Shown one piece after another: positions 22,411 through 34,817 of a DNA stretch of 64,000 bases. How positions within the stretch are numbered: the first letter of the stretch is position 1; each line of letters begins with the position of its first letter. Origin of the DNA: Paulownia fortunei (lineage: Eukaryota > Streptophyta > Magnoliopsida > Lamiales > Paulowniaceae); contig CM033108.1 of NCBI GenBank assembly GCA_019321725.1, positions 13,100,060 through 13,164,059 of the forward strand, written 5' to 3'. The position numbers were made by a program, and so were the translations under genes. The notes beneath the pieces were generated by a model that made no database searches, was not told the origin of the DNA, and saw nothing but the letters and a program-made list of their open reading frames with translations.

Positions 22411-23266
22411 TGCTACAACTTTAAAGTTGAAAACCCAAGTGGAGGTTGTATTAAGTAATAAATTTCTCGTGAGTTTGAGGTCGATCTACAGAAAAGTTGC
22501 TTGAAGAATTCAGGATTATAATTCTAAAAAAAATGAGATTTATGTAATTCAAAATATATGAAAAATTAGTGTTTGCTGTAACTAAAGAAAAACCAAAATA
22601 ATAAAAGTATTGAGGATTAGGGATCTACTCTTGAGTTTTGGATAGAAAAATAATTATTTATTATTTTTACCTTTCTTAATTGCCACTATTGGAATCCATA
22701 CAAAATGAAGGTTCGAATGGAAGATATTATCAAATTGCTCATGTAATAAGGTAGTCATGATATTGTCTTACTATTTGCAAATTATATCTTAACGCCAACA
22801 CTTATTTATGGGATCAAGCATTTATGCACACATTTGTCAATAACAAATCAATATTTCATATTAGCAGTCGGTGGGATAGAACCGTATAATAAGCTAAATG
22901 AACCCAAGTATTTATTGTGTCATTGGAGATACATAAATCAAGAATCACCACAAAACAAGTAGGGTTTAAATCAAAACTCAAAATAATAAGACAACACACT
23001 TAAATATTTTCTACCTTTATAACCATTCCTCTTTCTCCATCAAGAGGTTCACATTTTTCCTCATCAAAATAAGGTCCATAGGGCTTTTGATCATGAAGTT
23101 ATGCTCAAAATACAAAAACTGCACAAGTTTGGAAACTTCTTTTGATCTTTTTATATTCATTGATTTCCTAACACAAAATATTAATAAAATATTAATATTA
23201 ATAAGAATAAAGCAATAAAAGTATAAAGGATTTAATACAAAAATATGTCAAAATATGCACTTATCA
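22411..23266 (-). mobile_element. 5' LTR of the Athila-like element, 856 bp
   Basis: On the minus strand it starts TGATAAGTGCATATTTTGAC at 23266 and ends TTAAAGTTGTAGCA at 22411, next to the primer site. TG..CA termini are intact. No second copy is present in the window, but the start resembles that of the LTR at 51456-53222. Confidence 0.85.
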
Positions 23267-24407
23267 AAAACTTCAAAGGTTTCATAAGCTTCTCAACTCT
23301 ATGATTCCTAGGTTGTGTTATCCTTATGGTCATGTATAATATTTCCTCTCTCGAGTATTGAATCTCATGCATCAACAATCTCAATTAATGGCAAAATAAT
23401 CAAGATACAGTACTAAGCAAGACTACCCAAATAAGATGAATAACTTGAACTAATACTATTTGGAATTCAAAACATAGGATCAAATAAGGTTACATCATCC
23501 TTTAGAAAGAAAAGTTTGTTCATCATGTATGAATATAACGTCAAGAAATACAAAAGAAAAAAACATGAAAATTGTTTACCAATTTTTGAAGGGAGAGAAA
23601 TGGTTGAGACTCTCTTTGTCTCCAATAATAGCTTCCTTGTTTTCAAGAATGACTCTCTTTCTCTCAAGAATGGCTCTCTTTGTCCAGCAGCACTTTCTTC
23701 TGTCCAAAATAACTTCTCAAATCCCAGAATCCTTTGGAGGCTCTTTGGGGTCCTTAAAATCTGGTGGGAGATGCTATAAAGAGGGTAAAAAGCCCATTTT
23801 GCCCCTTTATACACGTGGTAGCACTTAGGTGCTAATTGGACAGCTAAGAATTGAATATTATGAGTTTCTGCAGTGCCTGTAGCCTCTTGCAACTGATTTT
23901 TCAATGATTTATATGCCAAAAAAGCTTTTGGTGTTTTCATAATAATTGCATCCCTATCTCGTAACTTTCTATATATTCATGAATCATCTCAATAAGACAT
24001 CTGTGCAGAGAGTTATGGCTAAAATACCAAGATGTATCATACTTAAAAGTTTTAGTCTAGTGTTCTCTTAAACTCAATGTTTCTCATTGAAATCAAAAGA
24101 ACTAGATTTTGTATAAATATAAAAGTTGTAGATATATCTCTTGGTTTTCTAATACATCAAGAATCAAGTCAATATGATATTGGATCAAAGACTAATGATT
24201 GAAAAAACAAATACTGCCATGACAAGCAACAACAATGCGGGTTCTTTCAAAATTTCAACCAAGTTTTTGTTTCTCTCTATTTCCTTCCCATTTTTCCATT
24301 ACCTACAAGATTTCAATATAAATGTATAAAAAATAGCATAAATACTTTAAAATAAACCAAAAGTTAATCAAAAGGCATATGAATTGTTGGTATAAAAACA
24401 ACTTATC
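23267..24407 (-). mobile_element. Truncated family-A LTR, minus strand
   Basis: Runs parallel to 30920-32057, the left LTR of the element at 30453-35713. Landmarks are aaaacttcaaaggtttcata, ggttacatcatcctt and the outer end ttggtataaaaacaacttatca. Its 3' part, which should end TGTTCGTG on the plus strand, is missing on the left. There the LTR of the Athila-like element begins. The right end at 24407 is exact, because family-C LTR sequence (attatgaacctagc) starts there. Confidence 0.85.
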
Positions 24408-25758
24408 AATTATGAACCTAGCTTAATTGTGATTAGGAATGATGTGGGTTGGGTGACGGTGGGTCTTCCTAATATAATTAGTGCTCTCTCTCAAAACAGA
24501 CCAAATCTATCCCTAGTAGGCCACCGACATCATCCCTAGCTATGGGCCATCTCACTAAGAGTGTCTTGAGCTTTGTGAATTCCACTGGCTTTTGGTTTTC
24601 ACACCTATGACTACCGCATGTACCTATGCCTACATCTCTATAGGGGTTGATCCATGGCATATACTACCCTGTCCATTGCTAAAACTTACCTCTCGATCTT
24701 AATTACAACAATTAGAATCAACTCGAAATTAGCTAATCTCAAGAAATAAACACATAGCATATGCTCATTGCAATAAAAACAACATTCCAATCACAACAAA
24801 AAATTCAACTCATAACTCTATAGAAATGGCTTTCCAAGCCTTAACAAAAGTAGATTAGCTCATACTGAAATTAATTAAGCACGAAGTATTTCCAAACATC
24901 ATGATTCTTACAAATTTCTCAAATCTAAACAAAATAAAAGAAGAAATGAAAGTAGAAGGTTACAACCACTAAGTGATTCTTCACTTCTCCTTCAAAATCT
25001 TCAATTCCCAGTGAAGCTCCTCATTTTCTTGTCTTCAAATCCTAAGCTCCTTAGTAATAGGTGTGTATGTTTTTGGTGTAGTGTGAAGAAATACAGAGAA
25101 ATGGGCATTTTGGGTGGAGAGGAAAAGTGTGTGAGAATTTTAGTGTGGGTGTTGAATTGTGTGTTGAATGATGTATGAATTATGTTTGTGTATAGTGTAT
25201 CTATCAAGAGTATCACATGGGTAATGATGTATAGGTGTACTAATGTGTAAATCTCATAAAAGATGTCAAAATTCGTGATCCTTCGCACTTGTTGCAAAAA
25301 ATGCATCAACATCTTTTCGGTTAGCAGGGTAGGGCCTAGGAACTATACATTTTGTCCAAAACCAATTTTTATAGTGCCTTGGCGCTACACTTGCTGCCCA
25401 AGATTAGTTCTACAGCTCCGCAACCTATTTCAACAAATTTTTCACCACTTTCTCGGCCGAACTGGATTTTGGTATCTTCATAAGAATTATAATCCTTTCT
25501 TTTGTCTTTTTATATCTCCATGAATCAGCTCAGTATCATATTTTTGGAGAGCATTATGCTAGAAATATAAAGATTGCGCATCTGAAATTTTGTGCCAACT
25601 CTTTAACCAATTTTTCTTCTTTAACTCTATTTCTTGAATTCTTAGTTCCTACACACAATTATCACAAATTAAGATACAATTGTATCAATTGTAAGGCAAA
25701 AACACGTGCAATTATGCTCGTGGAGGTGTCGAAAATGTCACACTTGATGAGGCCATCA
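24408..25758 (-). mobile_element. Family-C (Athila-type) 3' LTR, truncated at its distal end
   Basis: 24410-24710 is the reverse complement of 52700-52975, with shared landmarks such as aagctaggttcata, tggaattcacaaa and cctatagagatatagg. Its other end, at 25758, is set by the minus-strand boundary AAGTTTG-TTGATGGCC, a reduced polypurine tract and LTR start. The distal part was displaced by the family-A LTR on the left. The uninterrupted partner has the continuation ttcataataacatagg. Confidence 0.7.
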
Positions 25759-27960
25759 ACAAACTTACCTTTGCTTGTGCTCGAGCAAAACTCAAAATTA
25801 AATAATCATAGGCTCATACTCGGATCATGAATTACTAAGTTTTATCAACCAATTCAAATGTCTCATAAATCTTTATTACACATAAGTCCAAAGGTTAGTC
25901 ACAAAGCTAGTCAAGTAACACTACCAAACTTGTGCTTCATCAATCTAGTGATGATTTCAAAATGTGTGTGTGAAGAGTCCAAATTCAAGTTTTATGCATG
26001 CATTTTATATATGAATTTCACAACCAATGACTCTCCTGATCTAAGAAAAAAGGTTCTAGGTGTTCCATAGGCTTGCTTTTATACCACTTCTCCACTAATG
26101 TAGACACTTGTAAACTTAGATCAAAAGGACTTCAATAAGCTTGTAACGTACCTAGGTGTTGGCTTACAAAGAAAGGGTAATGATAAATAACGTAAGAGAG
26201 TATAAAGCATTGCACATAAAATCTCACTCTTCTCATTTCTTATTTCTTTCCCAATTCTCTTTCTTTTTCATCTCGGATTTATGCTCTTCTTTTCTTTTCT
26301 TTTTCAACAACTTTTTTTTTACTTCTTTTCTTTTTCGTAATTTTTTTCTTTTTTCTTCTCCTTTTTTTATTTTCTTTTCTTTTTTTTCATGAATCCTAAG
26401 GCTTCATTTCTTTTTTTTTTTTGCATTCACAACCCCCAAACTTGTTTCTTTTCTTCAACATAAGTTGTGATGGTTTTCTTGCACATTTTCCTTACTCATA
26501 CCCCTAAATTCATTCATCCATGCCCTCAACATATCTCCATATGACCCTTTAATAAGATTGTGCACATAATATCACATCTTAAACTCTATTAGGGATAATC
26601 ATTGATTTTTCTAGTTATAAAGGGTAGGTGTAGTGAGCTTCAAGAAATGAAGTCAAATGGTGGTCATTCATATGCATTGCACATGCTATTATTTGAAAAA
26701 AGGCTCAAAAGGGTAACTAGTGAGTAAAATATGATCATGGTAGTCTTGAAAGGCATAAACGAGTCAAAGATGGCCTAAATCATTTTCAAGATTGCTAGTT
26801 ATTTAGGATTTCACCTCAAATAGTAATCTAGCAAGTTTTAGAACACCACAAAATAACCAATATAACTTATTGGAAGCAAAATCTAACACCAAATAACACA
26901 CAATACACAAAATAAAAATCATACCCCCAAACTTAAAATCAACAGTATCCTTAATGTTAATGAATTAAAGCGCATAAGAGGAGGGGGGGAATAAAAAACT
27001 CCCCTTTCAAATAGATAATGCCCTTGGAGTCCATGGGAGATCCACACATATCACAAGGAGATGTCCATCTACATAAGAAAAATGAGACATGAAAGAACAT
27101 AGGTGAAAGTAATGAAAGTGAGAACACAAACATCAACAAAGGAATGCAATAGCTAAACAAAAGAAACTTGACATGCCTAAATCTATAAAGGAAATATACT
27201 TATAAAACTAACTAAGAAATTATTCAAAAGTGAAGGAATGAAAGCCTTGGGTAGCCTCCAAGAAGCATTTAATTTATAATCGTTAGCCTGACTATCATTT
27301 TTGCTCATCCCAAATCTAAGAATAAGCATCTATCATACCACGCCTTTGTGTTCTCTAAGAGTGTAGGCGATCCTTTATGTAAGGCGAGGATGATCTAAAA
27401 TTGCATCAAGGCTATTTGGACATCAACAAGTGTATCCTCTATTACCATGAATAGTTTTCCAAACATGGTAAATATTTACCTATCTTTTTCCATATTAAAG
27501 ATGAAAAAATCTGTAGAGCTCAAGAATTGGTCACCATTCTGAAGCATATTTTGAGTCCCCCTAATAGGCTTTGCTTCATCTAATGCATGCTTTTTTAAAT
27601 TAGACAATGATATTGAATTAATGCTTGCATCTAGATCACATAATGTTATTTCATAAGTAGAGTCTCCAATTTAATAAGGGATATTGAAACTCCCTGAATT
27701 GGTAAGCACTTGAGGTGTTTTCTCTTGCAAGATGACATTATCCTTTTCAATAGTTTCGCACTCCTCCAATTTTTGTTGTTGTGAGAGGATGTTCTCCTTA
27801 TCTACCATAGAATTTGACACAACCTTGCTCTTCTCCAAGACTTAAGGGAAAGAAGCTTTCGGTGATGGCTCTTGGAAAGGGCTTGATTGAAATACAACTA
27901 GGCCTTCTTCCTCTTCCATATTTGGCATTTGTGTTGTTTTTTAGGGTTCGTTTAATCAGA
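25759..27960 (-). mobile_element. Family-C element internal region: 3' spacer and protease remnant
   Basis: On the minus strand, about 27720-27490 encodes an Athila-like protease block, DLDASINSISLSNLKKHAL, in which the glycine of DLGAS is replaced by Asp. The rest, toward the LTR, is a long non-coding 3' spacer with a C/T-rich plus strand at 26222-26430. RT, RNase H and integrase are absent, so a large internal deletion joins protease to spacer. Most of 25860-26900 is repeated in inverted orientation at 50240-51193. The Tekay LTR B1 cuts it off on the right. Confidence 0.65.
26222..26430. repeat. Pyrimidine-rich tract in family-C spacer
   Basis: C/T-rich on the plus strand, with many ttctttt words. 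The purine-rich counterpart is at 50760-50880 in the inverted copy, so the tract is part of the element and not local slippage alone. Confidence 0.8.
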
Positions 27961-28551
27961 TGTAATACTCAAGTCTCACACTACTCAGTTGGCCAATATG
28001 ATTCATGCATTACAAGCTACTTATATGTAAATTTGCATTAACATTTATATGGCTCCTTATATAGCATTCTTAATCATTAGACCTCTAATGCTATCACATG
28101 ATGTTAGTGATTGAGATCTTATAACCTAATTAAGTAATTCTACATTTAGATAAGAAAAAAAAATATATTGGTCAATATATTGGATAATCATAGGTTACAT
28201 GTTATTATTTTGGAAGTGTTAAAAGGTGTTACTACTAAGCTTATATGATTCGATTCAATTAGATTAAGGTGCTTTAAAAGTATACATCCATAAATTAACA
28301 TACTTGGAATATTGGACATGATATAATGTGATTTCAGTATCATATTACAAGGTCCATATGTGCATATGATTTTAGAAATACAAACTAGACAATCATTTAA
28401 GAATCGGATGTTAATCGATTTAGAGATCGAATGAACGATTAAGAAATTAGGGTAGAATTTATTATCCAATAGTATAAAAATTAAAATAGGTAAATAAATA
28501 TTGAGAAATAATTGATTAGAACTGTATAAGGTGTGTATAATATCATATTTG

Positions 28552-28697
28552 AATACCTCACGGTTGAACACTTCTTACATAATACCTCATGTTTGACACC
28601 TCATGGTTGAACACCTAGTGCTTAAAACCTCATGCTTTCATATCACAAGTGTTGCCATCTTATGCTTTGACACCTCATGTGATGACACCTCAAGCTA
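28552..28697. repeat. CACCTCATG minisatellite in B1 5' LTR
   Basis: Irregular tandem units of about 14-17 bases, such as gacacctcatggttgaa and aatacctcatgttt. The equivalent array in the 3' LTR (46361-46560) has more units. Confidence 0.75.
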
Positions 28698-31600
28698 CTC
28701 ATTTCTAAGCATTGAACCACAACCAAAAGCTATTTTCTGAGCTATTTCGCCTTCCAAACCTCCATATTGAATTTTAGAAGTTTCCAAGTAAAGAAAAATT
28801 AAAGGAAGCAAGGGAAGTAAGGAGGAGCAAGTAGAGCTTAAAATTATGCATAGGTGAGCTTAACTCAAGTTTTTGATTTCAGTTCTTGAATTATTTGAAG
28901 GTTTATGATTTCTAAAGCTTCTATTATTGTTTATAATCATTTTAGGATGTTATGTATGGCATTATAATTCACAAAAAGTAGGATTTGTAGTTGTAAAATC
29001 ATAATAGAAATCACTTGGGACAGAAAATATATGCTTGTTGATTTTTTAGTCTTTAAAAGTTTTATATATGTATAATAACTTAATTAAAACCTATATATTT
29101 CATCATATAGGTGTTTATATATGAGTTTAGTTGATGTATGTAAGTTTGGAGAGGTTAGAAACTGAAATATGGTTTGATACTTGAAAAGACACTCAAAACT
29201 ATCATGATAGAACTTGCTGTTTTTGTGCTGTGATAATGGGGCTGGTTTTGTTGAGGTAATCATTGATTTTTCGAAAATTGTATAAAATTGTTACATTTCA
29301 CTAATATTAACTAAGTGTGGTAAAAATTTAGGAGTGATTGGATATGCTTAAGGATGTCAAAATTATCATGCAACTAAATTAGACAGCACAAAAATATGAA
29401 AATGTGATTCTATCCCATTTGATAACTTAGCATATTTCAACCTAAACATGTTGCAATTGAGTTCTAACAATTAGGTACCTTCTATTAGAATTATAATACT
29501 TCAATTACATGATGTTTACCTATATCTAAGATGAGAAATTAAGGTATTTGAGGGACTATATTGGGTTCTAGTTTGTAAATAGTTTGTAAAAGTTTGATTG
29601 TTACCTAGATAGTTTGGTGTTTAAGGTTTTAGTATGAGATTTTGTGCTTTCAACTTGCCAAATTGGGAATTTTTCTTGATGTTGGGTAATATTATAGGCT
29701 ATTTTTCATTTAAGGTGGGAGAGAAACACTAAACAAATCTAGACTAAGCCACCAACCAAATGAAAGATAAGTAAAGATCCATTTGTAACTACAAGGCGTG
29801 AACATAGTACATAAAATGTATTTATATCTAATGTATTGATGATATTTAAATTGATTTGATGACAAGTATATTATGTACCTTAAGAGGCTTATGATTCTTG
29901 AAACATGCTAAGAACAAGATGACTTGTATTTCATATTGAATACACCATTTCATATGGAAAATTTCTCGGGTGATCATAGGGGAAGATAGTGGGTGTACCT
30001 CTTAGGGTCATGGGAGGATGGTCCACTCGAATGTATCAATCTATTATTGGCAATTTGATTATTGATATTATGCATAGCTCTTTTCGTTGCATTGTAGGTG
30101 GGTCAAGGGCCCTGTAAAATGAAGTAATTTTAAATCAAAACTCTTTATTTTATGAGTAATAAAATATGACACAGTTCTAGCATTACGTCTTAGAGATGAG
30201 TTGCATGAGATTTTATATCATACTCTTGGCTTGCATGATTTTTACTTATTGAGTATTAATTCATGTAGTTCATGTATTGTAGGTAAGCATGACGAGACTT
30301 GAAACCTCTGGTTTACTTGGCTGGCAGTGGAGCTCATACAGGCTTTCAAAGATCAATATATGTGGATGACGACTTGTTTGACTATTTTGTGGGTTGTGCT
30401 TTTGATTTTATAGACTATTGTATTAAATTAGTGATTTTATCCTGTATATCACTGTTCGTGAAAATTATGCAAACCGCAAGTGCACGGTGTCAAGTTTTAA
30501 TATAATGATGAGTTGAGTTGAGTTGAGTATCCACAAGGATTGTAATCACAAATTGCATTAAGTACCATAGTTCAAATAGTCCTAATTTTATCTAAAAAAT
30601 TAAGTGATGATTGGTAAACAAAGTAAAGTAAGATAAAAATGCATAGACAAAAATGGAGTTTTTAAAAGCAATTCAACAAACACCTTATGAGCAAGAAATT
30701 CTAGAGGAATTACTCACCTAATTATCACATATGTTCTTCCTTCCAAAATATACCAATTCAAGTCAACAACATATGTAAGTTAAGAATTCCTAAGCTCATC
30801 AATTCCCTCTCTCGAGTGCCGAATTGGCTATAGGTTCTAACATGAATTTCGATATCTCTATAAAAATTCAAGAGTAAAACTCTACAAAAGTTCAATGAAT
30901 TCTTCTTCAAAACTTCAAAGGTTTCATAAGCTTCTCAACTCTATGATTCCTAGGTTGTGTTATCCCTATGATCATGTATAATTTTTCCTCTCTCGAATGT
31001 CAAATCTCATAAATCAATTAGTGACCAATTAATTAAGATGAAATATTAAACAAGATAACATAAACAAGATGAATAACTTGAACTAATATTATTTGGAATT
31101 CAAAATATAGGTTCAAATAAGGTTACATCATCCTCTAGAAAGAAAAGTTTAGTTACTCATGTATGAATATAACTTCAACAAATACATAAGAAATAACATG
31201 GAAATTGTTCACCAATTTGTGAAGTGGAAGTAATGGTTGAAGCTTTTCTTATCTCCAAGAATGGCCTATCTCTAAGAATGGCCTTCTTCTCTCTAAGTCT
31301 CTTTGTTCTCCTTTGCTTTCTTGGCTTCTTCTCCTCATCAAAAACTTAATTTGGAGGCTTTTGGAATCCCTTAAAATAGATGGGAAATGCCCTAAAGAGG
31401 GAAAAATGCCCATTTTGACCTTACTTGTCCACCCGGCAGAGCCTAGGCACTGCCTTGTTTGTCCAAAACAGTGTGTACAGCGCCTAAGCGCTGCACTTGC
31501 TGCCCAGAATCAGTTTTCGCAGCGCTTATAGCCTCTTTCATCCAATTGTTCACCACATTATAGGCCAAACTAGATTTTGGTGTCTCAATATTAATTGTAG

Positions 31601-32057
31601 GTCTATGTGTTTTCTTTCCATTGGAACTTAAATCAACTAAATATGACTTTCTTGGAGAGAGTTATGCTGGAAATACCATAATGTGTCATCCCAAACAATT
31701 CAGCCCATTGCTGACTTTTAAACTCAGTTTTTCTCATTGAGATCGACCAAATTGGATTTTATGGTAAACATAGAAGTTGTATATCTATCTTTTGGATTTC
31801 AAATGGATCAAGAATAAAGTTTATATGAAATATTTACTAAGAGTCATGATTGAAATACCAAAACTGCCATCAGTGGCACCACAACTCGAATTATTCAACA
31901 TTTCAACCAAGTTTTTGATTTCTTTCTATTTTCTTCTCTTATTGTCATTACCTACAAGATTTCATACTAAATGCATAAAAAGTAACACAAACACTTGAAA
32001 ATAAACCAAATGTTAATCAAAATGTATATGAATTATTGGTATAAAACTAACTTATCA

Positions 32058-33581
32058 AATACTCCCAAACTTGAAGATTTGCTTGTCTTCAAGTATCAAA
32101 CATGAAATTCTCATGACAATCTCCCTATGAATCAGGTTACCAAAGTCAAGAAAGATTTTTCTAACCTCTCATCTCAAAATATTAGAAAAAATATACCAAG
32201 TTTACATGTTAACATGCATATTGGTTTCACTTAACTTATGGTCTTGTGTGTGTGTGTGAAAGTAGTAGTTTATCAACTTTCATTTATCATCCGGATAAGT
32301 TTATAAAGCCAACTACTCATATCTGATCCACTTTTGAAGTGCATACCAAACTCCATAGGCTTGTTTTTCACACTAGTCTCCACTAATGTAGGTTGATCAT
32401 AGCATCAAAGATCAAAAGGACTTCCAAAGCTTGTATTGTGAGGCTTAGGTAATGATGGGAAAATATGGAAAATTGTAGCTAAAAATTGCCCATTTTACAT
32501 AACCATGCTAGAACCTTTTTGAATAAGCACCAACTTCTTCATCAATCCCTTCATTTTTCTTTATTGAACATCCCATTTTTCTTCTTTTTGATCTTAGATT
32601 ACCCCCAAACTTATTTCATTTGTTGTATGCAATGGGGGTTTATTTATTTTTGGGAGTTCAAATCATACACCTCAATTCATAATCTCTTTCTTTTCATTCC
32701 TTTTCAATCTTTTCTTCTTTTTATTTATGCTTCATCTTCATCTTCTTCTTTTTTTTTCTTTTTTGAATACAACAATTCATTCAAGAATGATTATGTAAAT
32801 GAGATGAAAAAGGGTAGAATATTGGATATTTTTTTAAGCTCGATAATGTGTATAGGGTGTCCAAATAATTGATTCAATAAGCTCAAGAGGGGATACTAGG
32901 GAATAATTCAAGTATAGGCTGGCTTCAAAGGTTCAAACAGTCCAAAAATAGCCTAAATCATTTCCCTAATGTTATGCCACCTAGGATTTTGCCTCGACTA
33001 GTGATCAAACAAGTTCTAGAGATTGGTGGGATCATTTAGGAAATAATTAGACCTTATAAAGTATCTCTAAACAATTAAATATAACTCAACAAACTACTTA
33101 GTGCATCAAGATTCACAAGACCTCATAAAGTAAATAGAACCAAAATTTGATGTTTAGACACGTAAACAAACGTACAAATTCTAATATTAACTTTTTTTTT
33201 CAAGTATGCACATAGTTTATCAGTAAAATTTTCAAGCAACAAGCAATAACCCTAAACTCTTGAACTCTCCCCCAAACTTAATATAAGCATTGTCCTCAAT
33301 GATTGAAAGAATTGTAAAATAAGGGGACTTTCCTAAAAATGAGTGGTGTTTAGCTTGTAACCTGCAAAAATGAGTAAAATATCAAGGAGCAATCATCATG
33401 ATATGAAACAATACAAGAATAACAACACTCACAAAGCAAGAAAAAAAAGAGTTTGGGTTGCCTCCTAAGAAGCGCTTTATTTAAAGTCTTTAGCTAGATT
33501 GAAACTGAATACTTAGATTGCTTCCCCAAGTGAAAGATTAGACATCTTCCAAATTTTATTGCCATAATAATGTTTCAACCT
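32058..33581 (-). other. Family-A 3' non-coding spacer with polypurine tract
   Basis: Non-coding stretch between the integrase frame and the 3' LTR. The polypurine tract is at about 32058-32072. A C/T-rich tract lies at 32690-32765. It parallels the family-C spacer, with shared words such as agggttgcctcc and ctagaacttg-type blocks. No env-like frame is recognisable. Confidence 0.65.
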
Positions 33582-34817
33582 CTATCCATTGACACGAAAT
33601 AATATGCCATCCTTACCTTTGAGCTCAACCACCCCAAATGGAAATGTCTTGTTGATAATAAAGTGGCCGGACCATCTAGATTTCAATTTTCCTAGAAAAA
33701 GTTTTAATCTTGAATTGAAAAGCAACACAAGTTGTCTGGGTTGAAATTCCCTTCTCAAGATAATTTTGTCATGCCATTGTTTTATTTTTTCTTTATACAT
33801 TTTAGCATTTTCATAGGCATCAAGCCTAAATTCCTCCATTTCATTGAGTTGCAACAACTTTTTTTCTCCTATGTTTAATTGTTGCACAGCCCAATATGCT
33901 CTATGTTCTAACTTAACGGGGAGGTGACAAGCTTTTCCATAAACTAATCGATAAGGAGACATAACTATAGGAGTTTTATATACTGTGCGGTATGCCCACA
34001 ATGCATCATCAAGCTTATGTGCCCAATCATTTCGATTAATGCTTACCATTTTCTCAAGGATTTGCTTCACTTCCCAGTTTGAGATTTTGTATTGTCCATT
34101 TGATTGAGGATGATATCCAAGAGCTACCTTGTGTCTCACACCATACTTAGCCAAAAGGTTATTAAATATTTTATTGCAAAAATGAGAACCTTCATCACTT
34201 ACAATTGCTCTAGGTGTGCCAAAACGAGTGAAAATATGTTTGTGGAAGAATTTAAGCACTACCTTGGCATCATTAGTAGGTGTGGCAATTGCTTCTATCC
34301 AGTTGGAGACATAATCCACAGCAAGCAAAATGTATGATCGACCATTTGGAAATGGTCCCATGAAGTCAATCCCCCAAACATCAAAGAGTTCAACTTCCAT
34401 CATGTTAGTCAAAGGAAGCTCATGGCATTTAGTAATTATTCCAGTCCTTTGACACCGATCACATGTCTGCACAAAAGCATAATAATCCTTAAATAAAGAT
34501 GGCCAATAAAAATCAGATTGCAATACCTTAGAAGCTGTCTTTGTAGGTCCGAAATGACCACCACAAGGGGATGAATGACAATGCTTAAGAATTTCATTTG
34601 TTTCTTCCATTAGAATGCATCTTCGAATCACAGAATCTGAACACCTTTTGAAGAGTAAGGGATCATCCCATAGATATGATTTCACATCATGTAAGAATTT
34701 TTTCTTTTAATGATATATGAGGTCCGGGGGTAATAATCCACCTACAAGATAATTCACAAAATCTGCATACCAAGGTAAATTATCTTTGATTGCCAAAATA
34801 AACTCATCTGGGAAATA
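33582..34817 (-). CDS. Athila-type integrase, long open frame, catalytic Glu replaced
   Basis: An open frame of 367 codons (34685-33582) encodes nearly a whole retroelement integrase, which would insert element cDNA in the nucleus. First comes the zinc-binding HHCC module: [15 protein letters not shown] near residues 35-48, then CDRC near 75. The catalytic core follows with [11 protein letters not shown] (first Asp) and SDEGSHFCN (second Asp). The third position reads GQYKISN where the family has GQ-x-E-x-SN, so the catalytic Glu appears to be Lys. The C-terminal domain ends [11 protein letters not shown]. Text upstream to 34817 is the end of RNase H and linker ([19 protein letters not shown]), separated by one stop. 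It is likely inactive as an enzyme and lacks the rest of pol. It is the best-preserved element frame in the window. Confidence 0.85.

Larger units (their letters stand above)
17035..23266 (-). mobile_element. Athila-like Ty3/gypsy retrotransposon, 3'-truncated
   Basis: Read on the minus strand the order is LTR (23266-22411), tRNA-Asp-type primer site, gag, protease, RT, RNase H and integrase, the gypsy gene order. The Athila assignment rests on the primer site type, the LTR start TGATAAGTGC, the RT core FMDDFSIFG and the protease DLGASVN. No 3' LTR lies beyond the integrase end near 17040, so the 3' part is deleted. The LTR's outer end sits inside a family-A LTR, indicating insertion into that older LTR with later loss of the far side. 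Confidence 0.88.

Noticed and set aside
23467..23940. 157-codon minus-strand frame
   Set aside because: Lies wholly in a family-A LTR; the corresponding LTR copies at 13590-13860 and 35023-35250 do not keep the frame.
26222..26430. Poly-pyrimidine stretch as a triplex-forming regulatory element
   Set aside because: It is part of a repetitive element spacer, present inverted at 50760-50880; nothing ties it to a gene.
28188..28571. 127-codon minus-strand frame, with partial counterparts at 53804-54043 and 59764-60015
   Set aside because: Repeated occurrence is due to homologous Tekay LTRs; frame length varies between copies and no start or motif is conserved.
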